The translations under genes and the position numbers were made by a program. This document shows positions 59,644 to 64,000 of a DNA stretch of 64,000 nt, piece after piece; position 1 is the stretch's first letter, and each line of letters starts with the position of its first letter. The notes beneath the pieces are model-generated. The model was not told the origin of the DNA. It was given only the letters and a program-made list of their open reading frames with translations, and made no database searches. Where the stretch lies: NCBI GenBank assembly GCA_029255685.2, contig CM055320.2:12386614-12450613 (forward strand). Reading direction: 5' to 3'. Source of the stretch: Silene conica (taxonomy: Eukaryota > Streptophyta > Magnoliopsida > Caryophyllales > Caryophyllaceae).

Positions 59644-60693
59644 TGTAACAACCTTGAATTTTTGGGCACGTTTGTATCGTAATTGGTGTGTGTGTGTCGT
59701 GCTAGTCATGCTAGTTAGGGGTTTCGAACTAGAGATCTCATATTTATGTGTCATGCTTGTGGTAGGGTTCGATCTTGGGGTCACTAGGTGAGGGTCTTGG
59801 GCCTCGATTTCTGTGTAAACATAAACAGCCCAATACTCCGTTTATGAAACCCTCACAACAACTCCCTCCTGCCGCCCTATAAGAGCCTTTTTCGACCTAG
59901 TTCTGACCTAGCCTCCACACACACGACACCTTGAGTCTTCTACCGCCACCACACAGAAGAGAAAGAGAGTCTTCACTGCCACCATCACCTACACGGTTGC
60001 CCAGAAATCCGATCTGAAGACAGGTAAGCCACTGACGTTTTTTTTATCACGTTAGATTGTAGCATCTTTGTCGAGTCTGTTGTATGGTGGCGTCTGGTCG
60101 TGGTGGTTTGGCTAGGCTGTCATGTGTTGCTGGGTGTTTAAGGGGTGTCAGGGTGGTGTTTGTTTTGGTCGTGGTGCGTCGGTAACGTTGTAGGAGGGGT
60201 GTTTGTCGGGTCTGTTCGCAAGGGGTTTGCTGGTCGTGGAGAAGGTGTGCTCAGGGAAGGAGTTTGGGGGTGGCACCACCGTTGACTCGGGGGAGGTCGA
60301 CGCGGTGGTACCACCATGGTGTCTTGTACTGGTGTCAGGGTGCGTCGGAGTGTCAGTTACAGGGGTGGCTGGAGGTGGTTGTTGCGTCGATGGTATTCTG
60401 AAAGTGTCGGGTACAGGAAGTCTAGGCGGGAGTCAGACCTGTTTGGTGGGCTCTGGTCTGACTCGCCGGCGGCCGTTGAGAGGTTCAGTGGTGTCAGGGA
60501 GGTAGTGGGGCGTTGGCTGTGTCGGAAGGAGCGGTCTGCTGGTGGCCGATGTGGTGGGTTGAGTGCTGGCGGTGGTTCGAAGTAGTGGTGAAGGTGGAGT
60601 CGGGTTGTAGGGGCTGTCGGGTTTGTTTTTTTTAGTGTTGGACATGTTTTGCTTATTATTGTTATTATTACTATTATTATTATTATCATTATT

Positions 60694-60730
<37 letters not shown>

Positions 60731-61732
60731 CCCTTATGAATTTTATTATTAGTATTTTATTATTATTTTGTCATTTATGAGTATTTTGATAATTATGGTA
60801 AAGATATTTTGGATTTGGTTTTAATAAGTGTATTTATCATTTGAATTTCAAATCAAAGTGCTATTTTTGGAAGGTTGCTATTTTGGGTAACCTCGTTGTT
60901 AGGAAGCTTTCTATTTATAGGGGGGTTTCTATAAGTAGAGTGTGCATACGTATTTCGTGAATTAGGATGTTTATTAATTATATAATATTTGTTTAGGAAG
61001 CGGGTTTCGTGTGGAACATTTCTAAGCAAGCTTTGGTTTGATCTGCATTCCTGCTATTTAAGGTAGGGGAAAGTACTGGTTATATATTATCATGTGATCC
61101 ATTCTCAGTGGCATTAAGCATGTTCGTTACTTAATATCATTTGACCATTGTGTTGAGTTGTTATCTTATACTGTGTTTAATTATGATGAGATTATATATA
61201 TATGTTTTGGGCTTTGTGATATGGAGTTGGATCGGTGCGGAGTATATATATATGGAGTTGGATCGGTGCGGAGTATATATGGCGTTGGATCGGTGCGGAG
61301 TATATATATGGAGTTGGATCGGTGCGGAGTTTATTGGCGTTGGATCGGTGCGGAGTTTATTAATTATATTGTTATGCTATTCTTTACCTACTCAACCTCG
61401 TGGTTGACCCTGTGTATTCGTGATCACCTGTGATGAACCAATTATTGGGGAGCAGAATGACAGGTGCTGAGACTAAGGGGGAGCTATGGGAGAAAGAGCT
61501 TGGATCCGGACCAGTTTAGATGTCTAGATCGCCTTAGCCAGTTTTGAGTTGTACTTTATTTATGTTGATAAGACTTTTTGGATCTGATGTAAGAACACGT
61601 CTTGAGTTTAAATCCAATTAAAGTACTGTTTTTCTTTCCTTTGTATCTACTGCCTCGGGAAACCGAGATGGTAACACTCTCATTTATCTGAGGAGTCCTA
61701 GTTCAGGCCCTTGAATAAACGGGGGTGTTACA
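59644..61732 (+). repeat. 3' LTR of the Tekay element
   Basis: Same length as the 5' LTR, with two differences seen (TCGTCGTGG versus TCGTGGTGG; GGCTATCGG versus GGCTGTCGG). The following TGTAC is the target duplication. Confidence 0.95.
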
Positions 61733-62040
61733 TGTACCTTTGGGCCAAATACTTGTCCTCACTTAAGCCCAAAAGTACAAGGCCTTGTTACTAAGTGGTG
61801 GGTGGAAGTTATTATAAACATATTTACATATCACAAGCCTCACATTCTACCGATGTGGGACAAATAAACTTTCCTCTCATTCTTGGAGTGTTACAAACTC
61901 CCCCACTTAAAGAACACAACGTCCTCGTTGTGCCTCAAACTTGACCACAACCAGGGCCAGAATCCGCCCCCGCTAGGTGTGTGACCCGGGTACTCCCGAC
62001 CACAGGCTCACCCCACGGTTGCATGGTCTCTCTGATACCA
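61733..62040 (-). mobile_element. TRIM LTR remainder (to 61895) and TRIM internal region
   Basis: Continues the 52167-52223 LTR: it reads as the inverse of the 8497-8700 LTR with small indels (for example extra TTTACATA near 61823), ending GTGTTACA at 61895. Then comes the inverse PPT (ACTCCCCCACTTAAAG), an ACGTCCTCGTT hairpin, and internal sequence to the inverse PBS CTCTCTGATACCA (ending at 62040). It is more diverged from the 8146 copy than that copy's LTRs are from each other. Confidence 0.85.
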
Positions 62041-62043
62041 CTT

Positions 62044-63733
62044 TGTAACACCCCGATTTATTAAGGAGCCTTTGGCAAGACATCCTCAGTAAATTGAGTT
62101 GTTACCATCTCGGAATATCCGAGGTAGTGAATAACAAAGTAAATCAAACCAAAGTACTTTATATAAAAACTGATGAAATTTTAAACTTCGATGTTACAAA
62201 TGCTACACAACGTAAACTAAAGTACAACTGATAACTACTAAGTATGTGATCTACATCTAGGTCGGTCCATCCGAGTGCTCACGTCATCCCATGCTCCCAC
62301 AACACCATCCTTCCTGTCAAAACTGCTCCCCATCACGGATCATCACAGGTGTCACACGAATACACAGGGTCAACCACGAGGTTGAGTAGAGGAAAAGTAA
62401 ACAAACAAACATTACTATAAATAGAAATTCAATCATCCCCACTCCGAATCACAAGACCCATTAACTCCGCACCGATCACAAGGCCCATTAACTCCGCGCC
62501 GATCACAAGGCCCATTAACTCCGCACCGATAACATGGCCCATTAACTCTACACCGATCACAAGGCCCAATTAACTCCGCACCGATCACAAGGCCCATTAA
62601 CTCCGCACCGATCACAACGCCCAATTAACTCCGCACCGATCACAACGCCCATTATCTCCGCACCTCATATCGTATCGCAGAAATATATAATCAGTTAACA
62701 CAATATTCCAAGTCATATGATAATGTAAAATAATCATGCTTAACATCAAACATCCAAGTAATCATCATTATATGCGCAGTAATTCCCCTACCTCAAGCTG
62801 CAGAAAGACAAAGTCAACCGAAAAGCTGCTAGAAGTGTTCCACGCGAAAATCGTCACCTACTTCTCTACGTGTTTGAGCAGCCCTATAACCCCTTAAACC
62901 ACCGAGTAAACCCTCCTTTGTGTCCTCAGATGTGGCGGCAGAGTGTTTGTGAGGTTGCTTGAGTGTCGTTAGGTCTAGGGTAGGGTTAGATCTCGTGTTA
63001 TATATGGCGGCAGAGTGTTTGTTGAAGGTGTTTTGTCAGATTTCTAACTTAAAACGAGATGGGCTGCTCATAGGGGTGTAGTTGGCACGCAAACCAAGGC
63101 CCAAAAAGCTATATAAAACACGATTCTGATTACTCACGAGCATAATCGACCCGTACTAAAGCATATAACATTCATTCGATAAATTAATTATCGATTACGA
63201 ACTATTAAAATAGCCCTAAACCCATAGGTCTAAAATAAATAAACACAATTACATACTATAAAAATATACGTAGTATTACGGTATATCTCATACGAGCCCA
63301 TCTCCATTGGTCCATCACGCATTCCAAGAATTATATTACCCGTATTCCGTTTTCGACTCGATTAAAGATAAACGGCACATATAACTAATATAGTTATTAT
63401 AGAAATTAGTAAATATAAGTTAATTATAAGAATCGAGTTCAACCACAGTCAGGTGATAACCAATCCCACTCACGCGAACTTGGAACACAGACATTAACAA
63501 AACATTAACCAAAACATTAACTTGGAACATGAATGCCTCGAATATAAATGCCCAGGAAATATCAACACGATAATATAGTAAATAATATTAAGGTAAAATA
63601 CGGAGTATTACAGTCTTCCCTCCTTAGAATGAACTTCGTCCCGAAGTTCACCACCCCATAACGGTAAAGACACACTTAGCAAGCATGAACAATCACAAGT
63701 GACGCTTAAGAAAACTTTACGCGAGATGTTACA
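62044..63733 (-). mobile_element. Tekay-like LTR forming the other end of the hybrid insertion
   Basis: On the minus strand it runs from TGTAACATCTCGCG (63733) to CGGGGTGTTACA (62044), followed by AAG and the PBS. Its 3' part is homologous to the LTRs at 43639 and 52224 (CTACTCAACCTCGTGGTTGACC, CCGAGATGGTAACAACTC). 121 bp inside its start it has a hairpin (ACTTCGGGACGAAGT), a purine tract AAGGAGGGAAGAC and TGTAATACTCCG, which looks like an internal PPT/LTR start. TCATC follows at 63734-63738. A 27-bp array with core GATCGGTGCGGAGT occupies 62440-62665. Confidence 0.75.
62440..62665 (-). repeat. 27-bp tandem array, core GATCGGTGCGGAGT
   Basis: About eight units of TAATGGGCCTTGTGATCGG plus TGCGGAGT on the minus strand, with point changes between units. 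The 63-codon frame across it (repeating CDRCGVNGP) is a by-product. Confidence 0.9.
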
Positions 63734-64000
63734 TCATCCATCCAGAAAAGCATACATCCTACCGAACAGGCATCTATCTTTTCATGGGGAAGTTGAAGAG
63801 CTTTAAGAACTTTTTTGGTTTCGTAGTAGTTACGAGTCATATGATTATTTTTAGGAATCATATCTCCGATATATGACGCGAAACCATCTACACATTTATC
63901 AGCTAAGTTGTATTCATATTTTAAAGTGATCAACCTTGAAGCCGACTGTAGCAATGTCATACGACTTCCTACAAAAAGAGGTTGTTCGGCATGTTTTAGC
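63734..64000 (-). pseudogene. CACTA tnp2 transposase, N-terminal piece
   Basis: Minus-strand frame 'DGFASYIGDMIPKNNHMTRNYYETKKVLKALQ', 'YEKIDAC'-like 'HEKIDACSVGCMLFWMDD' is the tnp2 region just N-terminal to the CxxC motif found at 52166. It breaks at WMDD where the hybrid element inserted, and the partner piece begins DDALLDKC at 52166; the shared GAYGA codons are the target duplication. It continues beyond the window. Confidence 0.9.

Larger units (their letters stand above)
52224..61732 (+). mobile_element. Intact Tekay-type chromovirus (Ty3/gypsy LTR retrotransposon), 9,509 bp
   Basis: LTRs 52224-54312 and 59644-61732 (2,089 bp each, TGTAACAACC...GGGTGTTACA) flank one long gag-pol frame. 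The TSD is TGTAC on both sides (52219-52223, 61733-61737). The PBS starts at 54315 and a PPT ends at 59643. I find two differences between the LTRs (near 52691/60111 and 53196/60616). Both ends, PBS, PPT and open frame are present, so it is structurally complete and very young. It lies inside the TRIM LTR of the older insertion. Confidence 0.97.

Noticed and set aside
62044..63733. Plain full-length gypsy element continuing to the right of the window
   Set aside because: Sequence right of 63733 is CACTA tnp2 coding sequence in the correct frame, not gypsy internal sequence.

Overview
This is a window of plant nuclear DNA from a eudicot, possibly Caryophyllales (low confidence). The evidence is intron-rich genes with GT-AG junctions, plant-only gene families (STP sugar carriers, the chloroplast adenylate kinase with a DUF1995 tail, nine-TM TMN proteins) and a dense load of plant transposons (Tekay chromovirus, TRIMs, En/Spm CACTA, hAT, Stowaway and Tourist MITEs, tRNA-derived SINEs, L1-type LINEs). 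There are no bacterial-style operons.

Layout. 1-907: 3'-truncated F-box gene on the minus strand. 1689-1989: a 301-bp TRIM with a perfect target-site duplication (TSD). 2516-3890: a foldback-like element that carries a tRNA-Leu(UAA)-like gene and a palindrome array. 5034-5600: a decayed copia gag. 6701-11453: a long-TIR element split by a 3.3-kb solo LTR (6955-10281), which is itself split by a second TRIM (8146-8700). 11673-12059: a small single-exon gene, followed by three tandem ~0.9-1.8 kb repeat units up to about 17020.

17200-34807 is the gene-rich core, all on the minus strand: an STP7-type sugar transporter with a one-base frameshift near its C terminus, adenylate kinase 5 (AMK5-like, about 18-19 exons), a TMN/EMP70 nonaspanin, and a five-exon plant protein of unknown function. 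SINEs and MITEs sit in or between these genes. 35-43 kb is AT-rich and holds MITEs, a SINE and LINE remnants. 43639-46396 is a 2.76-kb solo LTR with a perfect TSD.

46969-64000 is a nested transposon stack. A degenerate minus-strand CACTA element (TIR at 46969; tnp2, DUF4218, DUF4216 and Transposase_24 remnants) is interrupted inside its tnp2 gene by an LTR element with two unlike ends: a 1.69-kb Tekay-like LTR at one end and a TRIM LTR at the other, flanked by a near-perfect TSD. The TRIM LTR is interrupted in turn by an intact 9.5-kb Tekay chromovirus (52224-61732). I see only two differences between its two 2,089-bp LTRs, and its gag-pol frame is uninterrupted, so it is very young.

The host genes are ordinary housekeeping and transport genes and do not form a pathway. 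The interest of the window lies in the transposon layers, which give a relative insertion order, and in the possible loss-of-function frameshift in the sugar transporter.
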